From assembly GCF_040807025.1 (NCBI RefSeq), contig NC_090982.1, forward strand, positions 89,529,463 to 89,593,462: DNA of 64,000 bases, written 5' to 3'. A program made the position numbers and the translations under genes. Each line of letters begins with the position of its first letter. Within the stretch, counting starts at the first letter, position 1. Shown piece after piece: positions 12,101 through 24,700 of this stretch. The notes under the pieces were generated by a model that was not told where the DNA came from, did no database searches, and saw only the letters and a program-made list of their open reading frames with translations. The DNA is from Struthio camelus. Its lineage: Eukaryota > Chordata > Aves > Struthioniformes > Struthionidae.

Positions 12101-13884
12101 AGAGAAGAACAGAAGTGAAAACAAAGTCTGTCGATAGAACTTGACATTACAAGAACGAACATGTGAAAGATTTTTTCCCTTCAGGAACAAGGAACGCCGC
12201 CACTAAATTCCTGTTGTGAAGGAGGCTGGGGGAAACCATTCTGGAGCTGGTGCACGTCATTCGTGAGGAATTCGTGCGCTCTGTATCCAAGGGGAATGCA
12301 GAGAGCATTTCCGATCATTTTAAAGCCAGGCCCCAAGAAAAGCTGGTTTTATGGAAAAGTTTTTTCAGTTTTCCTAGGAAAAAGAAAAAAATTCCCGTAA
12401 GGCATCTTAATGTTCTCTTCCCTGTCCCGGCAAAAAAAATGAAAGCCAACACACAAAGCACAGTTTAGGGTCACCAAGAGATGAGTAAGGCTCAGTAAGG
12501 CTGAAGTATTTCCCTTCGTTAGCATTCTTAAAAAACTTTTCACTTCTCCCTCATTTACTCTTTGGCAGTTTTCAAAATTAAAAAATTTTTTCCACTTGAA
12601 AAAGTCTAAACATACTGTTCAAATTATTTCTGATTTTTTTTCCTAGTTCTTGGAGGAAGGGGAAGGAAAAGAGGGCATTATTTGCCAAATTCAATCAAAT
12701 ATCCAGACAGTTTGATCCCTCCCTCTCCTCACCCTCTCCCTAAACAAGCCACAAATTATTTTCACAAATAAACTGTTCCCTGAAAAAAAATCCACTCAGC
12801 TGTAATCATATTACCTATCCAGATATTGGGTTGCAGAGCAGACTAAAAATGGTGACTCATACATTTAGAAATACAACCATGCAAAGTGACAGTCTGCCTG
12901 AAAACTGTGCCTAAGAATAGACCTTTGCTAACCACCGAGATGAATAATAAGATTCATGAGACAAGTGACCCGAGACTAAAGCCTTGCACATGCTAAAGAA
13001 ATCTCTGTCTCTTGACACTGGGGCAAGAGACACAGAAACTTTTACGGTGGACAACGGCAAACCTAATTGTGCAGAAACTGCTCCTGGCTCGGGGGCTGCT
13101 GCCGGAGCGCAGGGGCTGGTGCCAGGAGTGCCTCCCGCTGGCAGCACCCACCGGCCGCTGCAAGGCAGCAGCCGCACCGGGGTGAAATCCCGTCGCGCAC
13201 CCAGGACACGTGTCAGAAACCCCCTTCGGAAAATGCTTCCCCAAGCAGTTACACACGCGTACTGCTGTCGGCACAATCTGGGTACATGAGTGCTGTTTCT
13301 GAGGCTGCTCGGAGAACATGAAGCCCCAGAGCAGGTGCAGGCAGCCCCGTGTGGGGCTCTGCACCTCCCTCAACTGCCTCCCCGGGGAAGGTGCCACCAC
13401 TGTAACCTCCTCCAAAGGGAGCCTCTCCGGGGAAATACACGCAGCAAGGGTGAGCGTGAGCGTACGGACTGATACCTAACACAACTTCAGAGTGCCGACT
13501 GAACACAAAACAGCAGCAGCTCTAGTAGCAATTTCTGTGATGAGACACTCTAGCCAACCAAGACTGAATTGAGGCCACCAACAAAAGCCATGGAAGTGTC
13601 ATCAGGCATTTTGTACAATTGCTGACCTGGGAGACATCTGACCTGATGAGCTCGTGGTCCAGAAAATACCCTGCATGCTCCAAGCTGGCACCAGCAAGGA
13701 CCTGAGCTAGAGGAACAAGAGATTCAAGTGGAGCGACACATTCAGGAGTGTCTCCACATCACAGAAATATCAGCAGTTGAAATGGTCATGAACCTCCCAA
13801 ATTATCAAATGTTTGCATTTTGCTCCTTTCTAAATGGAAGTGTGAACCAAAGAGAAGAGCGTAACTTGCACCAACTTGGTGCTT
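9186..13884. other. Intergenic DNA, nothing recognised
   Basis: This is mixed-composition unique sequence between ZNF532 and SEC11C. I looked for exons of an acyltransferase-3-like gene (OACYL, which sits here in mammals) and recognised none. No RNA gene or clear mobile element was seen. Confidence 0.45.
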
Positions 13885-13989
13885 GAGGAGAGGAGAGGAG
13901 AGGAGAGGAGAGGAGAGGAGAGGAGAGGAGAGGAGAGGAGAGGAGAGGAGAGGAGAGGAGAGGAGAGGAGAGGAGAGGAGAGGAGAGGA
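13885..13989. repeat. Perfect (GAGGA)21 pentanucleotide tract
   Basis: This is 105 bases of uninterrupted GAGGA, that is 21 copies, all purine on the + strand and all pyrimidine on the - strand. Perfect mirror-like homopurine tracts of this length can form triplex (H-DNA) structures and are usually length-variable. Confidence 0.98.
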
Positions 13990-16900
13990 TGCAGTAGTAA
14001 GTTCTCAAAGACTAGTTACAAAGGAATCCTTGATGAGATGTTTTAAATTAAAAAAGCATTGCTGTCCAGCTAGCACTTAACCTCCTGAAAACAAAGAATG
14101 GAAATATTATTGAGATAAAAGCCAGGTGAATCTGAATGCAATACAAAACCAAAGTGAGACACAGCAGCAATATAGGGAGCCCCTTGGAAGGCTGCACTGG
14201 AAGTAACAGATAAATCAGGGCCTACACTCAGCCCCAGGGAAATGTCAGCAATTAGATTTTCAGTGACTGAAAGAAAAGCCTTTTAGAAGCATGAGACTTA
14301 AGCCAGAAAGGCCCATTAATAACCCCAAACATTAAGGCCTACATTTCCAATAGTGACAGGCCATTTTGAGTGCCTTGCCTGTTGGGTGTCCAATTTAAGG
14401 AACCTTTAATGGGATTTCAAAGGCCAAGGAACATAGCATTGCCAGAGACTACTTGGTGTGCACTCTGAGGTATCTGAAATGACTTCAAAAATCACTTTTG
14501 AAAGCAAAGGTGTATACCTTGAGTCATATTCCACTGTACTATTTTTCACACACACAAAAAACAACCCTTCAGCATGCCAGTGAATACATGTGTGAAAATG
14601 AATGAGACTGAAGTGTTAGAAGATCCTGAAGCCACACTGTAAAGTATGCAACAGGGAGGAAAGTGGTACCTGAGCCTCGCTGCCTGCTGCTGCGGAAGAG
14701 CCATTAGCATCCGCGCCTTCCTCAGGAGCCTGATTTCAGGCAGAAGGAGGCACCTGAGCTGGAGTTACATTTCCAGTAATCTGGTTAGCCCATGCCATAT
14801 CCCCAACCCAGCTTTGTGCCTCAGAGCATAGCATAACGCGCAGAGATGGATTTTTTTGTAAAACTGAAGAGGAGTAGAAACATTTTACACACACACATGC
14901 AAATGCTAATGCTGGGTCTAGTATGGAGTGCCCCGCAGCTTGGCTCAAGTGTATAATGTTGGGTGAGAATGTAGAGTGGACAGATAAGAAGACAGGGAGA
15001 TCCAGCCTTGCATAGTTCCTCTGACTCTAGTAATGGGGGAAAGGATTAAGACTGTGATCTTGCTTTTGGACACGGATAAAGAAAATCAAGCTGAGGCTGC
15101 CCAATAGGGCAAAAGGCAGTATTGTCCACAGCGCGCTCACAGGTCGGCGTTGCTGCCCAAGGTCCAGCAACGGGTTCAAAGCAGATGTGTTCAGTGCTCA
15201 CCCCAAATGCCTGTTGAGTTTCATACTTCAGTCCCTTTCCGCTGAAATATTCCCATTCTCTGACACGCAGCTCATTCCTTTAAATGCTATAGCTTGGGAG
15301 CAAAAACTTCTTTTCAGAGCAAAGAAGGCTACTTTCCACTTACTGCACTCAGACGCAACTACTCATACAGGCAACTTAGTGCTCCAAGTATTAGAAGAAT
15401 ACAGAAGTGCATAGTACTGGTATGAGCGGGATCCTGTTGCTTTTGGATGGCACTGGGTACATTATCAGCTACTCTAACAGGCTGCTGAGCACAGGAGCAG
15501 GAAGCAGAATAGTTTCCAATGTATTTGGGAAAAAAAAAGTGCTCACTAGGAAAGCCAGTTACTGCATTTTTTTCTGTGGTTTACTGTGAGTGGCTGCAAA
15601 TGGAATTTTACGGCTTTCCCTATTAACCTACGTTTTTCAGCAGATACGCAAGGTGCTAGCTATTTGCACATGACGAGTCTCTTCAGAAACAAAGAACTGT
15701 AATTCAAATATTTTATATATAGGTAGCACTAATGCCTGGATATTTGCAAAGACCTGGCAAAACAGTCAGAATGGCAAAAGCTATATTCTTCTGTGTAATA
15801 AAAAATAGCATAACTTGCTAGCTGCAGAGCTCCAGAAGATCTACTGTACAAATATTGAAGTCAAACATCCAGAGAATGGAAGATTTCAAAATACGTGTAA
15901 CCTTTAATAACCTACATCATCCAGACAGTAAAATAACAAAGCCGCCAGCGGAGGTGTGGGTGATTCCTAGCATTTCTGGAAGAGGAAGAAAAGCACGTTG
16001 TTAATATTCACCAGGATTCACCAAGAACAACAGGTAATTAGAAGTGCTTTCTTAGCTCTAGAACGCTAATCAACAGGAAGTTAGCAGGCAAAGACACTAG
16101 CAGATAGTGTGGTCTCAGAATTAAGTGTGATTTTGCACCTTAGGAAAAAGAATGTAGCATCTTTGTAAGCAAAAACTAAGCAGCTTCGCTCCTGCGGGGT
16201 CTCAATGCAAAGCTGCCTTCTTGCTTTTTTAAATTCTCCATAGCTTTGCTCTGCCTTCTCCCTCAACTTGTTACCAAATTTGTTTTTACCATCTGAACTT
16301 CCTTTTTTATCCTCTCCACCACGAACGAGGGAAAGGAACTGCTCTAACACTGCCCAGTCTGTCTGTCTTTTACTTTCTCGGAGATACTGTCATTTCCTTA
16401 CTAAATGGCTTGTATTTAAACTCAACAATGCATGTAATCCTGACCCACGATGGGTGAGAATAAGTTTCTGTGTCTTTCACAGAGAACACCTTCTCATTGC
16501 CTGCCTTTTTTTGTGAATTAAAGACCTACCTACCAACAGTAACAGTTAGAGATCATTATCCAAACATAACCGTTTAGATTCAGACCGCAGCTTCATTCTG
16601 TATGTTGCAATATTGCAATTTTAGTCCTATATTTTATATGCACATTCATCCATCCATTTTCAGCCATTCGTTTGGTGGCTCCTTAACTACAGTGAGACCG
16701 TACAGAGCTAAGTTTGTAGGCAGATATATGTGCCCAATAGTGTCTGAAGTCTTTCTAGCTGCTTTGCATCAGTGAAATCCTGCAGTAGCCTCGAAAGTCA
16801 TCCGATTTATTGTGGGTCTCGGCAGCCACAAGAGAACGCAGCCCAGAGTCAACCAGTGCAAAGGCTTATCAGTCACGCTTCCTGCCCCTTTCTTGTCCTG

Positions 16901-18530
16901 CCCATTTTTCATATTGTAGCAGCAATATCTGGGGCTTGGAGACGTGGTTACAGTCATGCATCGCAGTACCGCACTGGTCAGCTGTTGAACCAGGAAAGCT
17001 AGTCTGAAAGAGTTTACTGGAAAATACTTAGCTAACGAACCCAAACTACTTGGGAAATCACAACCAGCATAAAATAACCTATTTCCCACAAACTGCTGAA
17101 AAGACTTGGCCAACAGGAGAGTGTCAAATATTACCATTAAATGTAAATGTATCATTAAATACAAAATAAGCTTTAAAAAATACTCTACTCTATTAGGAAT
17201 TTGGGTGTGGTACATTGGAATAAAAGGTGATATTTGGGAGGGGGGTTATGGAAATAAATGATTTTCTGCATCAATATCATGACTTCTTTTTATAGCTAAA
17301 GTGAAAAGTGCCTCAAAAACCACAAGAAGAAAGATTTCCTTCCATCAGGAAAGATCTAATCCGTTTGTTTATAATTGCCTATGACCTATTGCGCTAAACA
17401 CAGTTCTGCTACCCCAGTGTAAATCAGTGGTATATTCAATGAGTTGTTTGATTTACTCCAGGTACAAGTATTTCTGGTGTAAATGAGAATATAATTTGGC
17501 CCTTTTTTGCTTGAAAGGAACAATTTTCTGGGAGAGGAACGTAATTAGACGACGTGAGTATTGTATATTTTAATTAGTAGGTTTGTGATCATCATTTCCC
17601 AATTGTATAAATATCAGACATGTGGGAAATACGTTTATGGCAGCAGTCAGCCTGATGGCTGCTCCCATAAGGAGGATTTAGCTAGCTTTGAAAAGATTCA
17701 TGGGCTCATAAGTAGACACAGACTCTAAATCATCATCATGGTACACACTTAACAATTTAGAAGCAATAACTGAGAGTTTGCTCATCACGAAGAGACTCAT
17801 TTCAAACAGGAGAATATATGAGAAACTACGAGTTTTTTTAAGAGAGTCATCAACGGGCTACTCTTACAGGAGCAAACGAAAAACCTGAAACCTGAATGAC
17901 TGCCCTCTCCCAGGAATAACTCTCACCTGCAAACTCTGGATAACAGTCACCAGCAAGACACTGTGATTTGTTAGTCTCCCTTCTACGGCTGGCGCTTCCT
18001 GATCATGTTTCCCCAAGCATTGTTTTTAATCTTTGTCACCTTTTTTTTTAAATTGCCAAATAGATTTCATACACAAAGGAGTAATAGTCTACTTCTTTTT
18101 AATCAATCTAAGTAGCATGGTATGAAAACCTGTTCTAGGGGAATCACAGAGAACTTTTTGCTAGGCAAGAATCTATCAAACGTTTCAGTGGGCAGATCCC
18201 TCTCTTCTAAAGAATAAATTTCTTTGTTCTGCATCTTTTTCATTTAGATCTTAATTACACTACCAAAACTCAGAATGTTTATAGCTACCTTTGTGTTTGC
18301 TCTTGCGTATTTTCCCTCTCCATGTTTGTCTTAGTAATTGCTTACGAATACTACATCTGCTCAGGGGGCATAATGACAAATTGCATAATGCATTTTGTTG
18401 TGGCTCCAGGGACAACTGCCTTATTCTGGACTCACACTGAAGTTGCTAGTTTTAAAGGACAACTGGGTAATTCAGGCTGAGTAGACAAAGCAGCTAGATG
18501 TAGTGCTAGCTACAGACCCATGAAAACAAA
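13990..18530. other. Intergenic DNA, nothing recognised
   Basis: AT-rich unique sequence with several short A or T runs. The open frames are short and lack splice-site or protein similarity support. No RNA gene was recognised. Confidence 0.45.
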
Positions 18531-18546
18531 CGTGCCCTAGGGCACG
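18531..18546. repeat. Perfect 16-base palindrome
   Basis: CGTGCCCTAGGGCACG reads identically on both strands. It lies about 125 bases before the CR1 fragment. A protein-dimer site or chance are both possible. Confidence 0.6.
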
Positions 18547-18669
18547 AGGCTTGGATGCACAAAGTTCTTCCCAGAAGTTCTCAGTGCTTCTCTTCTCTGA
18601 CTGTGCACGGGCGCGGGGTGTGGGCTGCTGTGATGCACTGTTTCCAGCACTGCTGCTGCGGGCTCCTAG

Positions 18670-19010
18670 TAAGACAGTTGTCCTCACGATCCATAACCAG
18701 GACTGTGTCCAGTCGGGTTTTGAATCCCTCCAAGGAAGGCGATTCCAAAAGCTCTCTCGGAAATCTGTTCCAGTGCTTGACCACCCTCACAGTCAGGAAA
18801 GGTTGTTCTTCCATTTAAATGGAATTGCCTGTGTTTCAGTTTGTGCCCGGAGCCTCTTGTCCTGCCATTGAGTCTGGCTCTGTCTTTTTCACTCCCTCCC
18901 ATCAGGTATTATACATGGTGGTAAGATCCCCCCGAGCTTTCTCTTCTCAAGGCTAAACAATCCCATCTCCCTCAGCCTCTCCTTGCGTGTCAGAATTCCT
19001 CAAACACTTC
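18670..19010 (-). mobile_element. CR1 LINE 3' fragment
   Basis: On the - strand this matches the familiar CR1 3' region: cagcctct-type start, the segment aagatccccc (seen here on the + strand), and the stretch whose - strand frame reads VVKHWNRFPRELLESPSLEG. That last piece is the well-known CR1 'HWNRLPRE..PSLE' translation. The element is 5'-truncated and diverged by substitutions and small indels. I do not see the terminal ATTCTATG-type tail in this copy. CR1 is the dominant LINE of birds, crocodilians and turtles. Confidence 0.85.
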
Positions 19011-19524
19011 TTAATGCAAGCTCTAGATATATGGTTAATGCAGAAAATCAGCTTTAATACTGATTTTCTCTTTTGAGCATTTAAAGGAAAAAACTCTAAC
19101 CTGAAATAAAGTAAACTTAAGAGTAAGCCCTGTGTAGTCAGCAAAGTAATACTGCTATCGCTGAAAGAATAATCAGGTTAGAAGACCAAGGATTTTATAA
19201 AAATAATGCCTTTCTAGCATCCTTGGAGTTTTCTTTCTGGTGTCCATTTGCCACCTTTGTCCATTCATGATACAGTGACAGGTTTCTTTGTGATCTGATG
19301 CCAGTTCTAGCACTCTCAGTCACTCGTTCCAGCAGAGCAACTTCTTGACAATCTATAGAAATATTTTTCCCGTATTCCTCCAGACAAATGGCTCCTTTTT
19401 ATTTATCCTAGTAGAATTTCCCTGTGTTCTTTTTTCTCCTGCTCCCATCCCCAATTTGGAGGAACTAATTCTAGGAAGTCAATGAGCTCTGGGCAAGGAC
19501 CTGTTTGGATGGCTGTTACTTTAG

Positions 19525-19605
19525 ATGTATGGAATCATTCAAATGCAGAGCTGGAAGAGACTTCCAAAGATCATCTATCTGGTCAATCCTTCTGCATGGA
19601 AAGAG
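19525..19605 (-). mobile_element. Old CR1-like 3' tail fragment
   Basis: The + strand reads ggaatcattcaaatgcagag, then ctggaagagacttccaaaga and tcatctatctggtcaatcc. This parallels the reverse complement of CR1 3' ends ('agaatcat...ggttggaagggacctctggagatcatctagtccaacc'). It is short and diverged, so an older insertion than the neighbour at 18.7 kb is likely. Confidence 0.45.
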
Positions 19606-21050
19606 GATAATTTCCAACTGTTACCGGTCTGCTTGTGAAACCATGCAATGACCTAGATTCAGGAGAAAATGCCATTTAGAAATACTCCCCTGTCCATGCT
19701 CCCTGTCTTTCCACCCCCTCCTCCCCCAGGATTATTTTTACAGGGATTAGCTCAATCCAGTTCACTTCATGGTCATACAGTTGTAAGGGCGCAGCTGCAA
19801 CAGTGGCAGGAGGACAGGCAGCCTAATGATGGCCAAAGCTGCTTCATCTGGCATTGCTGCTGAGAGGAACATCCATGAAGCCACCACCAAATCAAATCCA
19901 GTTCCTTCATCATTTTCTGTGAGGTCACACTTTTTTACAAACATCAGTTCCTGCGTGATAAAGGACTAAGAGAAGACTACAATTACTACCTGTATGTATA
20001 AACTTTCTCTGTCCTGCCCCGGAGGAACCAAACTGCTGCCAGCAAATTTTCTGATTAGCACAAAGTTATTCCTGTAAGCATCAGGACTGCTGAGGAGACT
20101 GCACTGCTGCCAAATAAAAGTATAGCTTTTCTACGATGTTGTGAGTTTCTCTTTTCAAGGGCTGTTTGGTGGCCCTTGAGCAAACGCTGAGGTGAAAGCT
20201 TGCTGCTGAAATTAGGTGATCTTGGTCCTTCCCTGCGTTAATGGGGTAAATTGCTGTTTCCTAGCTTCGAATGCTTTTCAAGGTAGATCACTCTCCAGAG
20301 AGATGTACCTGGCCTGCTAGCAAAGCTGAGGACTTCATCTAATAAAGGCAACGTGAGCTCTCTGAGCTGTCTTGCAAGTGCCAGATGCGAGGGTCCACGT
20401 CTCAAGCATTACACGGAAGCAGCCAGTGCTGTTGTGAAAGGAGATGTGACAAGCGGCCATGCACTGAGAGAGCTTGGGAACAAGGGGCTGGTCCTCTAGA
20501 ACTGGGGCTCACAGTAACAAAAAGCCGGGGCGATAAATGGGCTTTGCAATAGCAGAGGCAGCTTAACAGAGTCTTGCAAGTCTCAGGGCAGGGGGTTTCT
20601 CCCACCTCGCAGAGGAAGGCAGCTCTGGAAACACGCTGAGGAGGCCGGCTTATCAGCAAAGGGGAAGAGCGAGGAGGGTTTGGCTGTCACCTGGGCCTTA
20701 CGCGATGGGCCGCAGGGTCAGCTGCAGTCCCTGACCTGCTGAGAAGCAAAAAAGAAGGCCGTTTTATGGGGGGAAAAGGAACAAAGAGCATCCAGAGGGA
20801 AGCTCTGCAGAGGGCTCCGAGAAGCTTTTAAAGACAACAGAGAGATGCCTGCTTATAAAAACCTCTTAGTTTGATGGGGTGGGCAGACAGTGAAATGTCT
20901 TGAAGAGCTGAATGCATGGGGTCAAGGGAAAACGCTCTGCCCTGCAGGAGGATTTCTTGTGCTTCTAGGACAGCTCTGGCCGGACACTCATCCTTCCGGC
21001 TCTGAAACGCTTCCAGTGCTGCTCAAAGGGGGCAACGCCAGCGGCCAGCC
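19606..21050. other. SEC11C upstream DNA, nothing recognised
   Basis: Unique sequence between the CR1 fragments and the SEC11C CpG island. GC content rises from about 20.4 kb. No exon or RNA gene was recognised. Confidence 0.45.
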
Positions 21051-21516
21051 CCTCCGCTGGCTCGTCTTGGACTGACACAAACGGCGCTGGAAACGGGTCT
21101 CGGCCGAGGCGCGCTCCGCGGCGGAACGCCGCCCCGCCAGCAGTCCAGCAGTCCAGCAGTCCAGCAGTCCAGCAGCCGCCGCCCGCCTGCCCCGCCGCCG
21201 CGGCCCAACGCCGACGGCGCCTCCCGCCAGGGCCCGGCCGCCACGGCGGGGCGGCTCCGCTGAGCCCCGGCCCGCCAATGAGCTGTGCACACGGTGCCAC
21301 AGCCGCCGGCGGGGCTGCCCCCGCGGCTGCCTGCTCCGAGAGATGCGGGCTGGGAGGCCGCTGCCGCCATTCCGCCGCTCCGCAGATGGGGCTGGCTCGT
21401 TCGGCCGTCTCGTGGGGCCTCAGCGCCGCCTGAGAGCCCCGTCGGACAGCAAACTGGCCGGGCACCGCCAAGGGCAGGCGGCAAGGGGCCTCGGGTTCGA
21501 GGCCCCCCTGCCGCGG

Positions 21517-21536
21517 TGCATGCTGGGAGCTGTAGT
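21517..21536 (-). promoter_or_regulatory. SEC11C: ZNF143/THAP11-type site (reverse)
   Basis: The - strand reads ACTACAGCTCCCAGCATGCA. This fits the ACTACAnnTCCCAGnATGC consensus bound by ZNF143 (Staf) and co-occupied by THAP11/HCFC1. It lies about 200 bases before the start codon, typical for such TSS-proximal sites. Confidence 0.75.
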
Positions 21537-21587
21537 CGCGAGGCGGCGGTGCCGCTGCGGTGTGAGCGGCGCGGCGGGAGCGGGGGG

Positions 21588-21600
21588 ACTACAGCTCCCG
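21588..21600 (+). promoter_or_regulatory. SEC11C: ZNF143/THAP11-type site (forward)
   Basis: ACTACAGCTCCCG matches the core ACTACAnnTCCCR but lacks the ATGC extension. It is inverted relative to the site at 21517-21536, about 52 bases away, so the two form a symmetrical pair upstream of exon 1. Confidence 0.65.
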
Positions 21601-21734
21601 CGGAGCGGCGCGGCCGCCCGCCCCCCCGCCCGCGCTCGGTTGCGGGCGGCGGTGGCCGCGCCAGCCGGGGTGCGCCCCGCCCCGCGCTGTCCCGTCCCGC
21701 CGTCCGGCGGGCGCCAGCAGCTCCCGCCTCCGTC

Positions 21735-21776
21735 ATGGATCTCTTCGGGGACCTGCGGCGCATGAACAAGCGGCAG
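21735..21776 (+). CDS. SEC11C: SEC11C exon 1 (coding part)
   Basis: It encodes [14 protein letters not shown] and ends at a codon boundary before the donor gtagcg. The frame is open upstream but has no other ATG. Confidence 0.93.
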
Positions 21777-24700
21777 GTAGCGCCCGGCGGCTCGGGGCTC
21801 GCCGAGGGGTCGGGCCGGGGCCGGGCTCGCCGCCCGCCGTGGGGCCGGGCCGGGCCGCGGTGCCCGCGGGGGCCGGCGGCGGAGCGGGGGGGGCCGGTAG
21901 CCGCCTCCTTTGGCGTTTCCCGTAACTCCGTCCGCGGCCGCAGAAAGCAGAGGACTTCTGCTCTTCGGGAGCGCCCTCGCCCGCGCGCTGTCAGCGGCTG
22001 CTGCCCTGCTGCTGGCTCCTCCTCTCCTTCCGCGCGTCCGGCCGAGCCCCAGCGCGGCCGCGGCGCCCCTGCGGAGCTGCTGACACGGCGCCTACCGCGC
22101 AGGCTGCTCCTGATCCCCGCCTCAGTCTGAGAAACCGCTTGTTGTTTACGGGCTTGTCAGTAATCAGTTGTATTGCAGAGGTATACCGCGTGGGAGCAAG
22201 CAGGTGTTTCTGAACACCCATAGCTCGAAATAGGTATCCTGACTTTACCTTTGCTAGGTGGTTATACAGATGAGCATTAGGAAGGAAGAATACGAGACTA
22301 GTGACAAACTCCCTGATTTCCAAACTTTGAAAGTTTCTTATTCCTTAGTTGCAATCATAACCATTTTCCAAAAAAAAAAAAAAAAAAGGTGAGATGTTGA
22401 GGGCAAGCTTAAAAGCTTGTCCACTGATAAGTTACGTGAATCATATCCCTGAAAACACCAGCAAATAGATCCTTAAACTAGGATGATGGTATCACAATTT
22501 ACAGTTCTGTGTTTTAGGTAGATGAGTCGCATGATAAACAGAGGTGGACAGGGCCTTTTTGTGCCAGAGTATCTCTTTATATTGCTAAGAAAAAAAAAAA
22601 AAGGAGGTGATGGGAAGAAAATATATCCGCTATTGCAAGGGTTGGTAAAGCAGTTGAATTTTGGTGCAGAAGTGAGTTGAAAACATTGATACAAGATTTT
22701 GCACATAAGAAGTTCCTGTCTGGTAGTAAGAGAAAAATGACATTCTGTCCTCCCTCTTCTTGCCCCCCCAACTCTTCTCTCTAAACAAAGAAAACTATTA
22801 AAACTTCAAAGGCTCTTGCTGATCCTGGCTTTATAGTAGTAGTCTACATTATTCTTCACGAGTGTTTTAAATGCTTATCATCTCAAGTAGGACTCAGGGA
22901 TGTGTAATCAAAGATAGATTTAACCATTTGCTGCAAAGCTTCACATATTTTAAAGTCTTTGCTAGTGAAGCTTCTAGCTTCACTAGCTTCTAGCACTAGC
23001 AAACATAATATTCCGTAGGTGTCATAAGCCAAGGTTGAGGTACACTTAAGGATTCAAACTTCATCCTGCAGCACGGTGTTCAGAGTTGTACTGCTGTATC
23101 TGTGATGCTTCTGCTGGAATATGATATAAGTAAAAAAGCCTGGATTGTGATTCAGGGATGCACAGTGCCCAAATTCTGTGTTGTGCATACAGCACAGTAA
23201 CTTCTAAAAACACTGTTCTTGTTTATGTCTTACAGCTGTATTACCAAGTCTTAAATTTTGCTATGATAGTGTCTTCTGCCCTTATGATATGGAAAGGGCT
23301 GATTGTCATTACTGGAAGTGAAAGCCCTATTGTTGTGGTGCTCAGGTAAGTCAAAGTAAAGACTTTTTTTTGGTTATATTCCAAGTTTGTCTTTTGTCTC
23401 CTCCCCTTCCCCCTTGAATAGACTGGGAGTTTGGAGTGTCACCTACCTGAAGTAGTACTCAAACACTTATTTTCTTTTAGCTCTGTTTTTGGGCATCTAG
23501 CAAAGGCCACTTTCATAGCCGCAATCTAGTTTTCATTGAAGTTAATAGAAGCGGTGGGTATGTGAAACCTTTCAAAGTCTAGGTCTGTTCCCTTGTTGTA
23601 TAGATATCGCCTACCCAAGATTGCTATCTGCTTGGGGATTGAGATTCCAAAAAATCAGTTCTGCTTTAATAGAAATATATGTATTCCTGTGAAACTTCTG
23701 TTGTCTCTGGAAAAAAAGCTTTAAAGAAACATAGTGCACTTACTGAAGGCACTGAACACTTTCAGGTCTGTCTGTTAATTTTTTGTTTACCTGTATATAT
23801 TTATTTTAGGATTGTATTATGGTAGAACTTGCTTTATGAGTTAATTATACATACTCGTTGCTTCTTTCTCAATGATATCTTCTGATATATAAAGGTCCAG
23901 TCCTGCAGGCCCCAGAGTGCTAGTCAAATACACAAAGTTAAGCACAAACATATGTGGAAGATTCAGCCATGCTGAGATTCAGTGTGTATCAATAGGGAAT
24001 ATATGGGAAATGTAGGAATAATAATATTTTAATGGGAATTGTTTGTTCACATAGTTAGTAATGGGATCTTTAGTCCTATCTTAAAGGTGGCTACCAAAAG
24101 ATATTATGGCTAGCTTTGGAAAAAGGCATGAATTCTCAGATCATGAGCTGTAATCACTGGTATAAGCGTCAGTCTTGTTTGTGTAAGTCAAACCCTTTCT
24201 CTTTAGAGCAGTACTTCCTGTTTTGTGAAATGCCTTTTGGCTTTTCATTAATGGATTGGTTATCTTAACCAGAATGGCTCATTTTGTTCCTTCCGTCATA
24301 GCAACAATACTGATACCTTTCTATACAGCTCATTTATTTTTTTTATTTTGTTGAGGCAGTAGGGTAAGCGTTCCACAGGCTATCTCAGCCTGGGGCTTAC
24401 TGAGGTTTGGACTGCGTATCAAATGTCTGTATACTGCTATTGAATGGGTAAAGCTACAGATTTCAATTAAAATCTTGAGTGTATCTGTAAGGATTAAATG
24501 CTTATTGCTTTTGTGGTTCTTCTTTCATTTACCATAATGCCAATAATCTTTCCCTTTCTGTTTGTTTGCAGTGGCAGCATGGAACCAGCTTTTCACAGGG
24601 GAGACCTGTTGTTCTTAACAAATTTCCATGATGACCCTATCAGAGCTGGTGAAATAGTTGTTTTTAAAGTTGAAGGCAGAGACATTCCAATAGTTCACAG

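Larger units (their letters stand above)
21060..22130 (+). promoter_or_regulatory. SEC11C: SEC11C CpG-island promoter
   Basis: A CpG-dense, TATA-less block surrounds exon 1 and extends about 350 bases into intron 1, the form expected for a housekeeping promoter. It contains an 8-base tandem repeat (ccagcagt, four full copies at about 21139-21171) and two ZNF143-type motifs listed separately. Confidence 0.85.

Noticed and set aside
18581-18814. 77-codon frame on the - strand as a gene
   Set aside because: It is the CR1 3' region that commonly reads HWNRLPRE-type peptides.
9186-21000. OACYL gene between ZNF532 and SEC11C
   Set aside because: No exon of a membrane acyltransferase could be recognised by eye. 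Absence is not proven.
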